DNA of 64,000 nucleotides, from NCBI RefSeq assembly GCF_921293095.1, contig NC_060258.1, forward strand, positions 4,650,001 through 4,714,000, written 5' to 3'. The DNA comes from Ischnura elegans. Lineage: Eukaryota; Arthropoda; Insecta; Odonata; Coenagrionidae. The position numbers and the translations under genes were made by a program. Numbering within the stretch: the stretch's first letter is position 1; the number at the start of each line of letters is the position of its first letter. Below the pieces are notes generated by a model. It was not told where the DNA came from, did not search any database, and saw nothing but the letters and a program-made list of their open reading frames with translations. Positions 31,996 through 44,186 of this stretch are shown here, in pieces.

Positions 31996-33529
31996 GACGG
32001 AACAGGCCCGTTTCCCTGCCAGCCCGTCGACCCGTCTCAGCCCTCACGCCCCCGAGTGTTACCCCCTCCTTCTTTCCTTCCCCGACAGCTCGCCACTCCG
32101 AAATCTGGTTTCGGTAGAATGTGATTTTGGGAAAAATATTGCAGAAGAATACGATCTTAGATCGTTTATTAGGGCGCCACCCAAAACCGCGGCCCACGAA
32201 CTAGCTTTGCCGGTAGAAGCAAGGACGTTCCAAACTCCCAGGATTAAATAATTGTTAATACGGGTGGACAATATGACAATGCGGACACTGGTTGTTTGAC
32301 TCACGCACGGACAAGGGTTTGAGGATCCGACGAATGAACACTGACCTTTTACATTATGCACAAAAATCACCATTTATTGTTGAGACTTTGGCGAAAACAA
32401 CGAAAAACCATCAACGCACTGATGAAAAATCACCCTTGAACAATACTAAGCCTAATCTACAAACTAATGATGGATGAATGAACACAAGCAAAAAGATGAA
32501 ATACCCTTGATGACACAAAGAAATAAGAATTGAAAAGCCATTACATGTTCCTCGTCTGCCTCCTGGAAAGACGGGAAATTATGATACATTAAATTGCCCT
32601 TATTTACGGGCGTAAGACGTGCAATCAATAGTCCTTTTCTGTTCAATTAACTATTTAAAAACTCGGTGCAGTTATTGACTTTTTGCAGTCTCGCATGAAC
32701 TCTTGCGAAAGTGACTTGATTGGTCTTTACATGAATCACCGGTATTTGGATGAAGTAGACGGACTTTAGAGTGGTAATCTTTACCCTCTTGGTACTGCTT
32801 GAAGCACTTGGGAATGTGATAATACGGGAATAATTACTGGAGATTGATACTTATGGGCATGGCAGTCTGTGGTTCCCGACGACTCCGTCGCCAGCGATTC
32901 GGGGAGCTTTTTGGCTGCTCCGGATGAAAACGGCCCACAAGCGCAGCGACGGCCTCACTTTCGGCACAGATGTCGCCTTCTCAAACGCCTGGGCCAGCAC
33001 CTTTATCCGTGCTCCGGAATCAGAAACTGCTCCACTTCCCCCGGTCGCTCTCCGTCACACACCTCTGCAATCACAGCCGTTGCCTTTCTTGGGTCTCCTT
33101 CCCTCTCACAGCTGAGCATTGACTGCCAGCTCCCAATTATGTGCTCTCTCTCTGCTGGTACCTCGAGACAGGCTTGTCTCCCTCTCCACCAACAGACCAG
33201 TACCGTGTCCGTTCACCAACTGCCTTCATCCCCACTTCTCCTCCTACCACGTAACCTCGCTATTCCCGGTTTTTCCGTTACGGAAAGCTGACACACGTCA
33301 CTCACTTTGAATTTTAGCCAATCACGTCACTGCACAAGTGGCGTGATCGCCTTACATCCTATGGGTACAATTGAATGGGAACTAAAACCATGGTATTTTA
33401 CCGTCTTATACTACATAAAGGTCAGAGTCACTTCGCCCGATCCACGTAATCTTCCACGGGGAAGATCGTAGCCGCGTGAGGCGCGCTGACATGGGACGAA
33501 AAGAAAAAATATCGTGACCACCCGTCACA
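31993..33529. mobile_element. Probable solo LTR (1.54 kb) inserted in a (TA)n tract
   Basis: The sequence begins TGTGACGG and ends CCGTCACA, an 8-bp inverted terminal pair with the TG...CA bounds of retrovirus-like LTRs. Flanking tetranucleotides are both ATAT, but they lie in (TA)n and so are weak evidence of a 4-bp duplication. Internal open frames (for example 32869-33291) show no gag or pol motif. The alternative is a non-autonomous DNA transposon with short TIRs. A 1.5-kb solo LTR is long for the Ty3/Gypsy class but not unknown. Confidence 0.55.
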
Positions 33530-34980
33530 ATATATATATATAATATATCATTTCATTTACGGTTAGAGGCTATGGAGACCTGAAAATACATCATATTAGT
33601 TTATATTTATATGGAAAATCATTAAAATGAATATGATATAAATAACATGTTAAATAAACTTACTTATTAAAAGAATGTCTCAATAGACGATCAGTCTCAG
33701 CAAAAACAGCCCTCACTGCAAATCACACGGTACCTACAAATGTTAATTACAAAAGAGTTTGTTCGTAAATGTCATAGACGTTAAAAGCATGTTATGTCTC
33801 AACATTGGGTGAAGTCATTTTAGTAATGATAAATCCCTTTTTTCTGCTTGTTGATTGCGTTGGAAGAACTTAAACTGGTATTCAATCTTTCAAGGCAAAG
33901 GAGACAAATTCTAAGGAAAGCGCAAAAATTAGTACTACTATGTGCTCATGAGCAACTTTAGGTGCATCAAAAGATTGACCATCAATGAAAAAATTATTAT
34001 CCAGCCAAATCTTGATATAATATACTCGAAGGGAATTACATATTTACTTACCATTTTGCAGTATTCGAATTCAATATGCTTTCTGCTGGGCAGATGGTGT
34101 ATACTCCTGAGTAGCGAAGAGTCAGAAGCACAACTGGTGGCGACGGACCTTAAAAGGGTCTGCGTAGCAAAGCACCATTATCTCTTTGCCTGGATGCTTT
34201 TTAAAAATAACCTTTTTAAAAGAAGAAACAACCCTTAAAAAGGTCATTTTCCTGCATAATTGCGAGCTTCCAGGAGGGAAGGAGAATTTTTTTTCCTTGA
34301 TGCAACTTAAGTTGCTTGTGAGCTTTAATAGGTTAATAAAGGCTGTTTTTTTATGGAAGTATATACAGCAGATCTTCAAGGAGATCCTTGGTAAAGGTTT
34401 GGTAATGCTACAAGGATTAAATGATGTGGCAAACAGGCATTACTATCACTCATAGATGGTGAGTAATGATGTTTCCTTGCCAAAATAGTGCTTTCGAAAG
34501 AATAAATGAAAATATTAAAATGTGTTGAAGCATTGGAATTCCATTACATAATCTGCGAAAAATGATAGGAGTGGGACTTGCAAACTTCCAGCATGGAAAG
34601 CAGAGAAATCTCATCTCAAGCATTGACAACCCCATCATAGTGTGAGTCCACAGTCAACTTATTGCATTACAAGTGTTTTTAGAGCAAAAAATGCTTCTGA
34701 TTTTCAATAATATGCTCTTCTCTAATATTGGCTAAGATGTTTTAAGCATTGTGGAATTTTAAAGGCATTCCTTGCGCTATTTATTGTAAAGTTAGTGAAC
34801 ACAAGAGGCAAAATCTCTGAATACATTAGTCCTCTTTTGATGACACTAAAATTTTGGTTTAAATTTGCTTACTCAAAGAAAAAAATAAGAATTACTCCAA
34901 AGTATAAAACACCTTTAAATAATCCCCACCACATCTTCCGCGGGGGTAACTGGGAGGCATGCCAATATTCAGCTCAGAAT
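33530..34980. other. AT-rich DNA with no recognised gene
   Basis: Overlapping frames at 33942-34238 and 34186-34455 lack motifs. A small hairpin is noted at 34203-34250. Confidence 0.4.
34203..34250. repeat. Short hairpin
   Basis: AAAATAACCTTTTTAA and TTAAAAAGGTCATTTT pair over 16 bp with one mismatch around a ~15-nt loop. Function unknown; it could be a MITE core. Confidence 0.5.
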
Positions 34981-34984
34981 TCAT

Positions 34985-35240
34985 TACCTTCATCTTCTCC
35001 TCTTGATCCTATATCTCAATAATCTCTCAAACGATCGCTAACAACCCTAAGAAAAGGAGTAAGAAAACGATATCTATCCTTTTTATCTATTATATCCAGT
35101 TGAGAGCATTGAAATTATTTTTGCCCAAACAATGACTTGCGGTAACAAAAGTTGGAAATCACTTTACCGTCATTTTTTATGGCACAAAAGTTAAGGTAAG
35201 CCTGCTCTCTGTGTGTATGAAGGCCTCTTCCTATTTAAAC
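34985..35240 (+). repeat. Triplicated local segment, copy 1
   Basis: Shared anchors with copies 2 and 3: CCTATATCTCAAT, ACGATATCTATC, CAGTTGAGAG, CAATGACTTGCGGTA, and CTGCTCTCTGTGTGTATGAAGG. Copies are strongly diverged, with indels. Confidence 0.65.
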
Positions 35241-35769
35241 GCCTTAATTTTACGCATTTTCAATTATACTACGTGTCAGGTGCATGTCTGTCAATTGCAT
35301 GATTATATCTAGTGCGATTTGTGTATTAGTTATAGAAAATTAGCAAATGTGAATAACGATGCTTTTCTAATTAGCTATTCGAAAACTCGGCTTCAATCGA
35401 AATTTCCGGTACTCTTTTCATTGAGATATAGTCATGTTATAGGCAAATTGTGGGCGATCTAGATCTTTTAGATCTGAGTCCATCATTAGTCAGTTCTTAT
35501 GAGGGCATCAGTGTGTTCAGGTTAGATTTCTGCACATTAGTCTTTGTTGGGACACGGGATTGTATGTTATACCATAACAACTCAAGCCTGATGTAAGAAT
35601 ATATATCAGATACTCATGGATACATATTGACTCTTCAACTGTGGGGTATGCTGGCTGCCGAATGAGTGAGTGGCACGTGGCCCCGGGGCAATACAACTGT
35701 GCACTCCAATGCCACCAAGTGACAGACTGATTAACTAGCGGCCCGCCAAGCCACCCATTATGAACCTAA

Positions 35770-36015
35770 CAGTCTTCATCACCTGAACCCATATCTCAAT
35801 CTTGCAAACGATTTGAAGAAAAAGTGATATCTATCTTTCCTATCCATGAAAGTCAGTTGAGAGAATTGCGATTATATTTGCCAAAGCAATGATGCAGTAT
35901 CATAAATTGATGATCCCTACAGTTCAATTTCTTTTAAAGCACTAAAGATTAGATAAGTCCGCTCTCTGTGGGTACAAAGGCCCCTTCCTGAAGCACGGGA
36001 TGAGCGGATGTCATG
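35770..36015 (+). repeat. Triplicated local segment, copy 2
   Basis: Contains CCCATATCTCAATC, GTGATATCTATC, CAGTTGAGAGAATTGCGATT, CAATGATGCAGTATC and CCGCTCTCTGTGGGTACAAAGG in the same order as copies 1 and 3. Confidence 0.65.
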
Positions 36016-36460
36016 TGAGTTGCATGTGACAAATTGTCATTCACCACAATTTTCTTCAAATCTTGTTATCTGAGAAGTATTTTTTCATCACTTTCGATTG
36101 AGAATTCTAAGTTTTAAAAGGCATTGAATAAAGAGTTTTGCATTACATGAGTATGGTAGTTTTTGCATCCAAGTAAGATAAGTATTTTATTTTAGGCTGT
36201 GGAGCTCCATTTCGAAAATCTTTTTCAAATGAAATCCGCCATTTTCAATTCCACAAGGAGTAGTCCTATCACTAACAAGAAGACATCACCGAAGTGATGT
36301 TCGAGAACTGGATGCAGATGTTATTTCCTGAAACTATATAGGTAAGGTAGAAAAAGTGTCATGGCTTTCTTCCGCATAGGCCCTTGTTCGAGAGATATTC
36401 ACTTGTAAAGATTTTGTGAAGCACGACATCCCTTGAGTAATTACTACCTCTCAACTATGG
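36016..36460. other. Spacer between triplicated copies
   Basis: No gene was recognised. CTTCAAATCTTGTTAT at 36056 recurs as CTTCAAATCCTGTTAT at 37401, so the triplicated homology may extend further than marked. Confidence 0.4.
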
Positions 36461-36535
36461 CCGTTGTGGTGCAGTCTAGGGTGCTACTCCTTTAATCTGT
36501 TGTAGGTGTCCTGGGTGTGAGTCCCAATGTCTTCA
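36461..36535 (+). repeat. tRNA-derived SINE head
   Basis: GTGGTGCAGTCTAGGGTGC resembles an A box and CCTGGGTGTGAGTCCC a B box, about 45 bp apart. A T-rich segment follows. It looks like a tRNA-related SINE 5' region, not an intact tRNA. Confidence 0.5.
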
Positions 36536-36539
36536 ATAT

Positions 36540-37135
36540 TTTTTTCTCTCTTCTAATTTTTGAAGTCACTATAAAAAATTCGCATTTGTTTCATTAAGTT
36601 GCTTTGTGGTTTTTTTTTATTTTCATATAAATTTATTGATTTTAAATGAAACTCTTTAATTGTGCCCGACAATGCGAATTAGAGGACGTATATAATTACT
36701 TACAAGCAAATTTCCACGGAATTTGATCATGCTCGCCCTAGCCATTGCTCCCACAGTGTCTCCATGTATTTGTAATCTCAAGTCTGTCTTCTCAACAAAT
36801 AAACACCTTTGCCTATCCTCACACTCACTCACTGACCCTAGCCTGGTTCCCCTCCTACCCTTCCAGTATCCTGCTTTCCAGCAGCCTAATCAAGCTTTTT
36901 ACAAGGTCTTATTTGTTTAGCTATCGCAAACGTTTTCACAAAATTGGGCCTCGGCACCTAGGGTCAGCTGTGAAGGGAGTGTCGTTGGGATGGAAGTCTT
37001 TGAATGATGCTAGAAGGCAGGTCATAAGGGAGGCATGGTGAGTGGAAGGATGTTCTGTTGTTAGGATCAAGATTTGTTGGTGAAACAGTGGCTGGGCTGT
37101 GGAGGAAATCTAATGGAGGGAAAGCCTAGTGCCGA
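36540..37135. other. Intergenic DNA with no recognised gene
   Basis: Overlapping frames at 36723-37041 have no recognised motif. Confidence 0.4.
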
Positions 37136-37149
37136 GCAGAGGAACCGAG

Positions 37150-37370
37150 AACCAAAAAGTTATAATACAGACTCATCCTTAATGTCTATATATCTTTCCC
37201 ACGATAGGCAGTTGAGAGAAATGCAATTATTTTCACATTGACTTGCAGTATCGTTAATTGGCAATCTCTAAACCTCCATTGTTCATAAGGCATGAAAGAT
37301 TAAATAAGCCCGCTCTCTGCATTGAGGCCCCTTCTTAAGTCACAGGACAAGCACACATTGTTAAGATTTC
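37150..37370 (+). repeat. Triplicated local segment, copy 3
   Basis: Holds TCTATATATCTTTCCCACGA, CAGTTGAGAGAAATGCAATT, TGACTTGCAGTATCG and CCCGCTCTCTGCATTGAGGC, matching copies 1 and 2 in order. Confidence 0.6.
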
Positions 37371-40229
37371 CTTCTGACGAATGGATCGGCCATATTTTTC
37401 TTCAAATCCTGTTATATTGGAAGTATATTACCGTCATTTTGTACTGAGGTTGCAGTAAGTTTATAAAGGGACATGTATTTTTTTTAAATGGTTTTTTGAG
37501 GGCTTTTTAACAATTTTTTTTGGTACAACGTATTTTCTTTTGTTTTGCATTTTGGTTTATGCATTTTATTGTGCCATTTGTCCCAAATCCCTTTTCAAAT
37601 GCAACTCCCGGCAGAAGTTTTTTATGTGAAAACTAATGAAGCATATCTATCGCAAAAATTAATTTTATAATTCTTTTTACTATTTTGCTTTTATAATATG
37701 CTACAGATTAATTAATAGGTAACGATGCTAGACGGACTCAATCATTTTGGCTATTTACAGGCGGTTTTTCGTTGGTTGACGTTGTTGCTAATGTAAGAAT
37801 GAGCGTGAATGTTCACATAATCTATGTACGCATAAAAAGTTAATTTAATGGTGAATATGGTCCTATGTTCTTCTGGAGATTCTGGAGACGATAACTTATT
37901 CTACCAAAGCTTTCATTTTGAGACATGAGTAAGAAAATATAGCGTTAAAGAAGATGCTTTTTGCGGCATATTTACTGCAAATATTGGCTTCGCAGGTGAA
38001 TACAAAACTGTGTACGAGACGGTGCACATGTTTTATTAATAATAAGTGTATGAATAAAATTCTAGAGTGAGGAAGTGCTGCCAGAGGTGGAAAACTAAGT
38101 GGCAACATCAATTTACACACAAAAATCAAGTCAGTCTTCTGCCGCCTACGACCTAAGGCCCTGTGATGTAAACAAGCGGTTCAAGATACGCCCATAATAG
38201 CTACTCTGTTTTAGCACTTGCATGATTTGAACTTGTATCATTTCTGAGGAAGCGTCCAGTGCAAGCATGTACACATTCCAATGACTTCTATCCCAGATAA
38301 TAAAATTATTTGGGTAGTTCCAATCCAAGGGAAATATAAGATTATTTGGATAAAAGAAATAAGCATTGGTCATGGTGATTTCATTCTAATTTAACCAGAG
38401 GTCCTTCACTCGATACCCAAGAAAATGTAACATTATTTGAAACTAATGCCCATTTTTTTCGGTTCATAAGACTTACTTGATAATGATGACACTACGAGCG
38501 AAATTGTAGTAAATCCAAGGGTCTAAGGATAGACGAGAGACGAATAGGACAGTGGGAAGATGAGAATCGAATAATCGCATTTTTATGCAGCAAAATATGA
38601 AAATATGCGGTGTTGCGGGGATAGCGATGTCGTGAGTGCGGAATCTTTTCCTTATTGGTGCATTCTGTTGCCTCTTTAAAAAATTATGGATCCCTGATTC
38701 AATGACATAGTGTGCGATATGATATTCTGTTTAAGATTAATATGATGAGAGACAGATTTAATCCTAAAATATTTTATCTATTTTTTAGTTTCCAAAAAAT
38801 GACACTCATTCCACTGAAAAATTTGACCATTACCTTGTATGTAGGAATTACGAATTTGATTATGCTGCCATATCTTATGCATTATAACTTACTTATCTAA
38901 GTTTCCGTCTCAATTGTTCAAATAGCCAAAAAAGACGTCAGATGTAGAAAAATTCTACTTAAGGGACCGTAGAGCGTAAGTGTGGGTTGAAAGAGACTGA
39001 TTTCCTTAATATTTTCCTGGCAATTGACAAATGCATGCACCGTACAATTAGCATAAGTTTTTTTATGACTCAAGCAAACATTGCCATGCATCATGCTCAG
39101 TACAAGTTGTCCATGAGTTATTGACTTTCACTTGAGAGAAAACTTCAATTGCAAAAAATTGAAAATTTCTGTAATAGAAAACAGGGGTGAAAACGCGATG
39201 TGTAATCTATGACGTGATACGAACTATCAAGAATTACATTTTGCACATAATTTTAGGCATTGAAAGTTATGAATTTCTTAAAAGTAAACATGGGATACTC
39301 ATAAATCTAAAGCTAATGTTTCATTTTTAGCAGAATTAATATAATTGATCTTATTTTTCGTATAAAGTTATGGCAAGGAAGATTGCACTGATGAGAGGAA
39401 ACTTTTACTCTCGAAATGAAGTGATGTATCAGGGTACAATGCAGTACTGAAGCAGATATAAACTGAACAGGGTCATTTGTAGCAATCCTCCCCGCTGTGA
39501 ATAAACTGGCATTACTGATAGTAAATGTACAAAGTACATCTCCACGCAAGTTATGTGAGAAATGGATCTTGGTTGTATTGATGTCTTTTTGTAATTATAT
39601 TGAAACAAAAGATTCACAGAAAAAATCATCATGGTATAGGAGTATTCTAGCAATAAGGTCGTGTACTGTTAAAGAGTATGTGGCATTCTGCGCGTCTACT
39701 GTGAATCAATTCCTGTCCCTGAGAGTGTTGTTGAACTAGAGTTAAATTCGGCTCCGAAGCACGTATCTCACATACAAAAGCGACCCTCACGCAGCAAAGA
39801 GCAATAGCATAACATTCTACTCCGCGGCTGGGGGTTGCCAGCGAACTGAAGGCAACAGACTCAGTGCAATCATTGTCCCCCTCCATTTCCCCTTCTCCCA
39901 CAAGCTGAGACTCGCTCAGTGGCTGTGGGCGATGTAAACAGGAGAATGATGCTGCCATGGAGAAAGCAAAAATAGCGTGCAAAGGTTCGCATAGATTGAC
40001 TTAGTGTCGACATTATGAAGAGTATATTAAAATGGTATGGATTAATATGAAGATAATTATAATCGTTTAAAAAGAACATAAAAAATTTTGGGTTCTGTCA
40101 TCATGCACACCGTAGCAGGCAGCCAATTTAGCCGAATTTAGTGTTTTTACGTGGTCAATTTTGCAGTATGTAAAACGAGAAATGAAAAATTACGACAATA
40201 TTTTTAAATCACGATGTTTCTTTTTCGTA
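37371..40229. other. AT-rich DNA with no recognised gene
   Basis: Open frames at 39313-39982 on both strands lack recognisable domains. No terminal repeats were seen until the element starting at 40230. Confidence 0.4.
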
Positions 40230-40244
40230 CACTGAAAGAAAAAA

Positions 40245-40390
40245 TTGGTTGTGGTATCCAAGAGTTGGATCCCACACCCAATTTAAATGGATGCTGGGGC
40301 GCCATCCATTTAGTTGGATGAGGCAGCCATTTTAAATGGCTGGGTAAGAGATGGCTGTGACAACCAACTCGTTGGATACCACAGCCAGCG
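40245..40390. repeat. Left subterminal array of 17-bp quasi-palindromes
   Basis: At least five units: TTGGTTGTGGTATCCAA, TTGGATCCCACACCCAA, TTGGATGAGGCAGCCAT, ATGGCTGTGACAACCAA and TTGGATACCACAGCCAG. Two adjacent pairs are spaced 20-21 bp apart, two helical turns. Confidence 0.75.
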
Positions 40391-41605
40391 TCGTTGGGTC
40401 TTACGCTCATCTATACTGGATGCCGCAGCTTTGCGAAATTGTTGCCGTAGCGTATAATGAATGGGTAATATTTAGAGGATATTATTATTACTAGTGGCAC
40501 TAGTTAAATATTGTATGTAGGTTAAATAATAAAAGAGAACAATGATATTTTAATATACGCCTTTATTAAAAAATGGAAGAAACTTTTTATAAAGAAATTA
40601 AAATAAACATACATATGCCAAAGGTACTCTTGAAAATTTTCCACATTTTTCCAAACAGAACATTCTACAATGCCAGATTTATCAATCCTGCCAAGACATT
40701 ATCATTATCATAACTATCAATATTCCGTACACTTTCCTTCCTCTCCTGCAAATCTGTGTGTGTGACTTGCTTTTGACTTTTACATCAATGACAGAAATAA
40801 TTGGCTTTAAACTGTAGTAACCTAGCCCAATATGTCATTTAACCCCAAATTATCTTCAAGAATTCCAAAGAGGGCAAAAAAATCTATGCTTGCCAACCTC
40901 TGCCTCAGCCTCAATTCCATACCTTTGCATACAATTTATGCCTTCCTCAAGGATGTTAAAGACCTCAGAGTTTTTGTATTTTTTCTATTTGTACAACGAG
41001 AAAGAAGGGCTAAAAAGATATTTCCTAAAAATGAGGTGTTTAGTGGCGAGACATAGAAGTGTATAGTGGCATAGAAGTGCACTTCACCTTCTAGCCGTAC
41101 TTTTACTTATTTCATGATCATCAACTTAAAAAATCTACATTATTCTCCGGTGACGCACTCCCCCTAACGGCAAAGGGACTTTTGTCTGACACTTCCACTT
41201 GGGCATGATTTAAGTGGCTTCGAAGAGCTCATATGAGAGCAGATATTCTAACTGCTTCCATCTGTGCCTAAAAGTTTTCTACATTTACTATCCGGAATTT
41301 ATTTTCTATTTCATCATGGCAACTATTACCAAGGCGTGACTACTTAAGACGTGATTACTCCAGGCGTGGTCATTTATATCTGCATGGGACCTATGAGACC
41401 CATTAGTGTCTCGTGAGTTTACCACACATTAATATTAGGCTCTCAAGGAGATGGCCCGTGACGTCTCTTGTTTACTTAAATGCATTTTTTGACCTCAATT
41501 TCGTCCCTGAGCTGAATCAGTGTTTGTGGACCATGGCAATAGTGGAGTATCTCTCTTGAATCGTCCTTCTAGTAACGGCAGGATTCTAGAGAAGAACGGA
41601 GTGAA

Positions 41606-42797
41606 ATGAGTTCACATACGATTTTCAAGGAATTAACTGTGCGTGCTTTGGATTCCTGTGTCAAAGGTGAAGTTTTTCAGTGCTTCTTGTACATTCAAAT
41701 GGTTTGACATTGTGTGTGCTCGTTTTCGTTTGTTTGAAAGTGTGGTTTAATAGGCAAAAGTTGTGCCGATTCTGTTCTCAGGTAACCTGTTATTTTTGTT
41801 TGCATTCTAAGACTACCTGTTTTATGTCACCTCTAGTTTATGTAATTCAAAAGAGTCATTTTCTTTCTTAAGTGGAATATTTACCTCCTATAACTTCAGG
41901 AAGAAGTGCATAACATAATAGATCCCAAAAACTCGGTCATTCCAACCCCTGTTTCGACATATACACAGTTCAACAGCCATATATCGGGAATAGATATCAG
42001 GAAGATGAAAATTCTGCAAAATGTAAGTACAAATTCAATAAGTGGTAGTCCAAATTCCATGGTATAAATTTTGAATAATGATTAGAATGCTAGAAACATT
42101 AGAGCTGGAGGTTTCACTAATTTTCCGATGTCTATCACATAAAATTACCCAAGATATTTTAAATACATCTAATTAATGTAATACTGGAGGCAACGTATGA
42201 GCACGTGTAACGCATATTTTGCTTAGGACACTTGTTAGAAGCTAAACAAAAATGAAGACGTATGTGTACACAAACATCGTAGTCCCTCAAAATTTCTTAG
42301 AAAACATAATTTTTACTGTAGCCATCACTGTATCGCGAGCATATTCAAATTTGACATGTGGCAAATCTTGGCAAGGGGCAGAAAAAATCAGTTGCTTTAC
42401 ACACTCACAATAGAAATTTGATGATACATAGTCACGTACATATATCAAATGACCTAGTTACGAAAAAGATTTTCAATAGTCGCAAAATTAATAAATACAT
42501 TAAGGTCAATTCAAATAATAAATGATAGTCTATATCCTTTTAAAATGATTCTACCTTCGTGCTTCCGAACATGAAGTATTTTATCACCTTTCATTTAATT
42601 TTTCTGAAGGCCTAATGGGAGGCACTTGACATTCAACGTCCTCTCTCGTCAACATCATTAGGTTTGCGTAGTCAATGTATTCTTCTGCAAAAAAATAACT
42701 ATGCCATTAAAAATACTCATGCTGGAAAAAGAGTTTATTTAAGATTCCATTTTTTATTATTTCTTAGACCAAAGAAATAATGCCGTTGAATGAATGA
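41606..42797 (+). CDS. Candidate multi-exon gene inside the 4-kb element, unknown product
   Basis: Four exons fit with consistent phase. Exon 1, 41606-41666, starts MSSHTIFKELTVRALDSC and ends at donor GTGAAG. Exon 2, 41741-41781, contains RQKLCRFCSQ and ends at GTAACC. Exon 3, 41900-42022, follows a good acceptor (CTATAACTTCAG), encodes 41 residues beginning EEVHNIIDPKN, and ends at consensus donor GTAAGT. Exon 4, 42768-42797, follows TTTTTATTATTTCTTAG and ends TGA. An alternative last exon starts near 43354 and runs to TAA at 43506 (SLASGDDPRVDTHLVDIDF...). The CRFC pair could be part of a zinc site. No family is recognised. The model overlaps the minus-strand gene on the opposite strand. 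Confidence is low because each exon is short. Confidence 0.3.
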
Positions 42798-43918
42798 ATG
42801 ATGATCAAAGAAAGGTAATACTCTTGCAAAATAGTCTTATTGACCATACTTAAAATCTCTACACCATTAAATACGTGTTTCGTTTATTGGTTCCTCTTTT
42901 ACAGTTAGTTGCCTAGGTTATACATGAAAAGACAGCAACTTCCTACTCTTAGCATAAGCCATTAATTCATCACATAAATCAGTATCTATTTTTTGCACGT
43001 GTAAACATCAAGAGTAAGTATATCAGGAGAAAAATTATAGATAAAATTCTGTGATATGTTACACAGCTTCGAATACGGGCAGAAAAGGTCTATATCGACC
43101 TGAGTTCTAAATTTCGTGATACACAGTTCTGAATTGCAGTTCATACGCATGACATTGTATGCATTTAGGGTACAGGCCTTGAATAATTAGTATACAAGTG
43201 TCTGCATTTCACCTTGCGTAGCAATACTCAGGCTATAGTTAGCATGAAATTATCATTGATAATGAAACCCATAAATGATAACTATCAAGTACTTTTCCGC
43301 AAATTTTTATCTCATTGTATCCTTTTTTGAGTCACATTATGTCACATATTTCATGAGAGTCTGGCTTCTGGTGATGATCCTCGAGTTGACACGCATTTAG
43401 TGGATATTGACTTTGTGGAAAACTGCTTGAAAATTTTCGTTAATGAATTAATTGAGAATTCCGATATATCATTTAGTAGTAGTGATATTTGGCTACACAT
43501 GTACTAAATGCAAGCTAAAATGTATTCATTTATCTAGTAACAAAAAGCATAATTTATATGGCAGTCATTGAAAATTGACCGGAATTATTTTCGAGAAAAC
43601 AAGGGTTAAAAACACAATACCCAACATGAGGATAACATCAAACAACAAGATAAAACCTTTAACGGCGAAATATATTAAGAGTTGCGCATAGTAACGGAAG
43701 CACAATTAGCAAGCTTACCAGTAAATTTTCCCGCGAGACTGGTCAGGTGCAAAGTATCAAGAAAATCCCTAGTTTGGCTATCCATATATCTTCTCGTCTT
43801 CAAGTGTTCTAAGAATATAAAAAAGTATTATGCCAATGGATGGCTATATTTTCACAAATGCTAGAGCTAACAGAAAAACCATTTACTTACCTCCAAGCAC
43901 GTCAAGCACGCTAAACAT
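42584..43918 (-). CDS. Three-exon gene for a 72-residue SAM-domain-like protein
   Basis: Exons on the minus strand: 43918-43891 (ATG, 9 codons plus 1 nt), 43808-43719 and 42684-42584 (TGA at 42584-42586). Splice sites are strong: GGAG/GTAAGT, TATATTCTTAG, ACTG/GTAAGC and TTATTTTTTTGCAG. Both junctions are phase 1 and together give 72 codons plus stop. The product follows a sterile alpha motif pattern: FLDTLHLTSLAGKF (helices 1-2), EEYIDYANLMMLTREDVE (the ID...L..LT..D signature), then a basic proline-rich end, VPPIRPSEKL. SAM domains mediate protein-protein oligomerisation. The start lies ~285 bp inside the right end of the element, suggesting the element supplies the promoter. It could also be a fragment of a captured host gene. 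The two introns are 82 bp and ~1.03 kb. Confidence 0.5.
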
Positions 43919-43988
43919 GTGCACTTAAGAACTGTATGGGATTTTATCGCTAGATGGCTCTGGCGTAGAAGCAATATTCACCATCGAG

Positions 43989-44186
43989 TTGGCTGTGGGA
44001 TCCAACTGTTGGATGAGCGATCTCTTCAAGATTGGTGTGGGGACCAACACGTGGACCCTACAACCAAGTTGCGAGCGTCCAATTTAGTTGGATAGTACAC
44101 CCAATCGCGTTGGCTGCCGTGTCTTTTGCAGTGGATACTGCATCTAACTTTCACTTACCCAATAAAAAATTGGATGCCACATCCAA
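43989..44186. repeat. Right subterminal array of 17-bp quasi-palindromes
   Basis: Units: TTGGCTGTGGGATCCAA, TTGGTGTGGGGACCAA (16 bp), TGGACCCTACAACCAA, TTGGATAGTACACCCAA and the outermost TTGGATGCCACATCCAA, which lies in the terminal repeat itself. Confidence 0.75.

Noticed and set aside
32869-33291. 140-codon frame inside the probable solo LTR
   Set aside because: No gag, pol or other motif; LTR interiors of this base composition readily give such frames.
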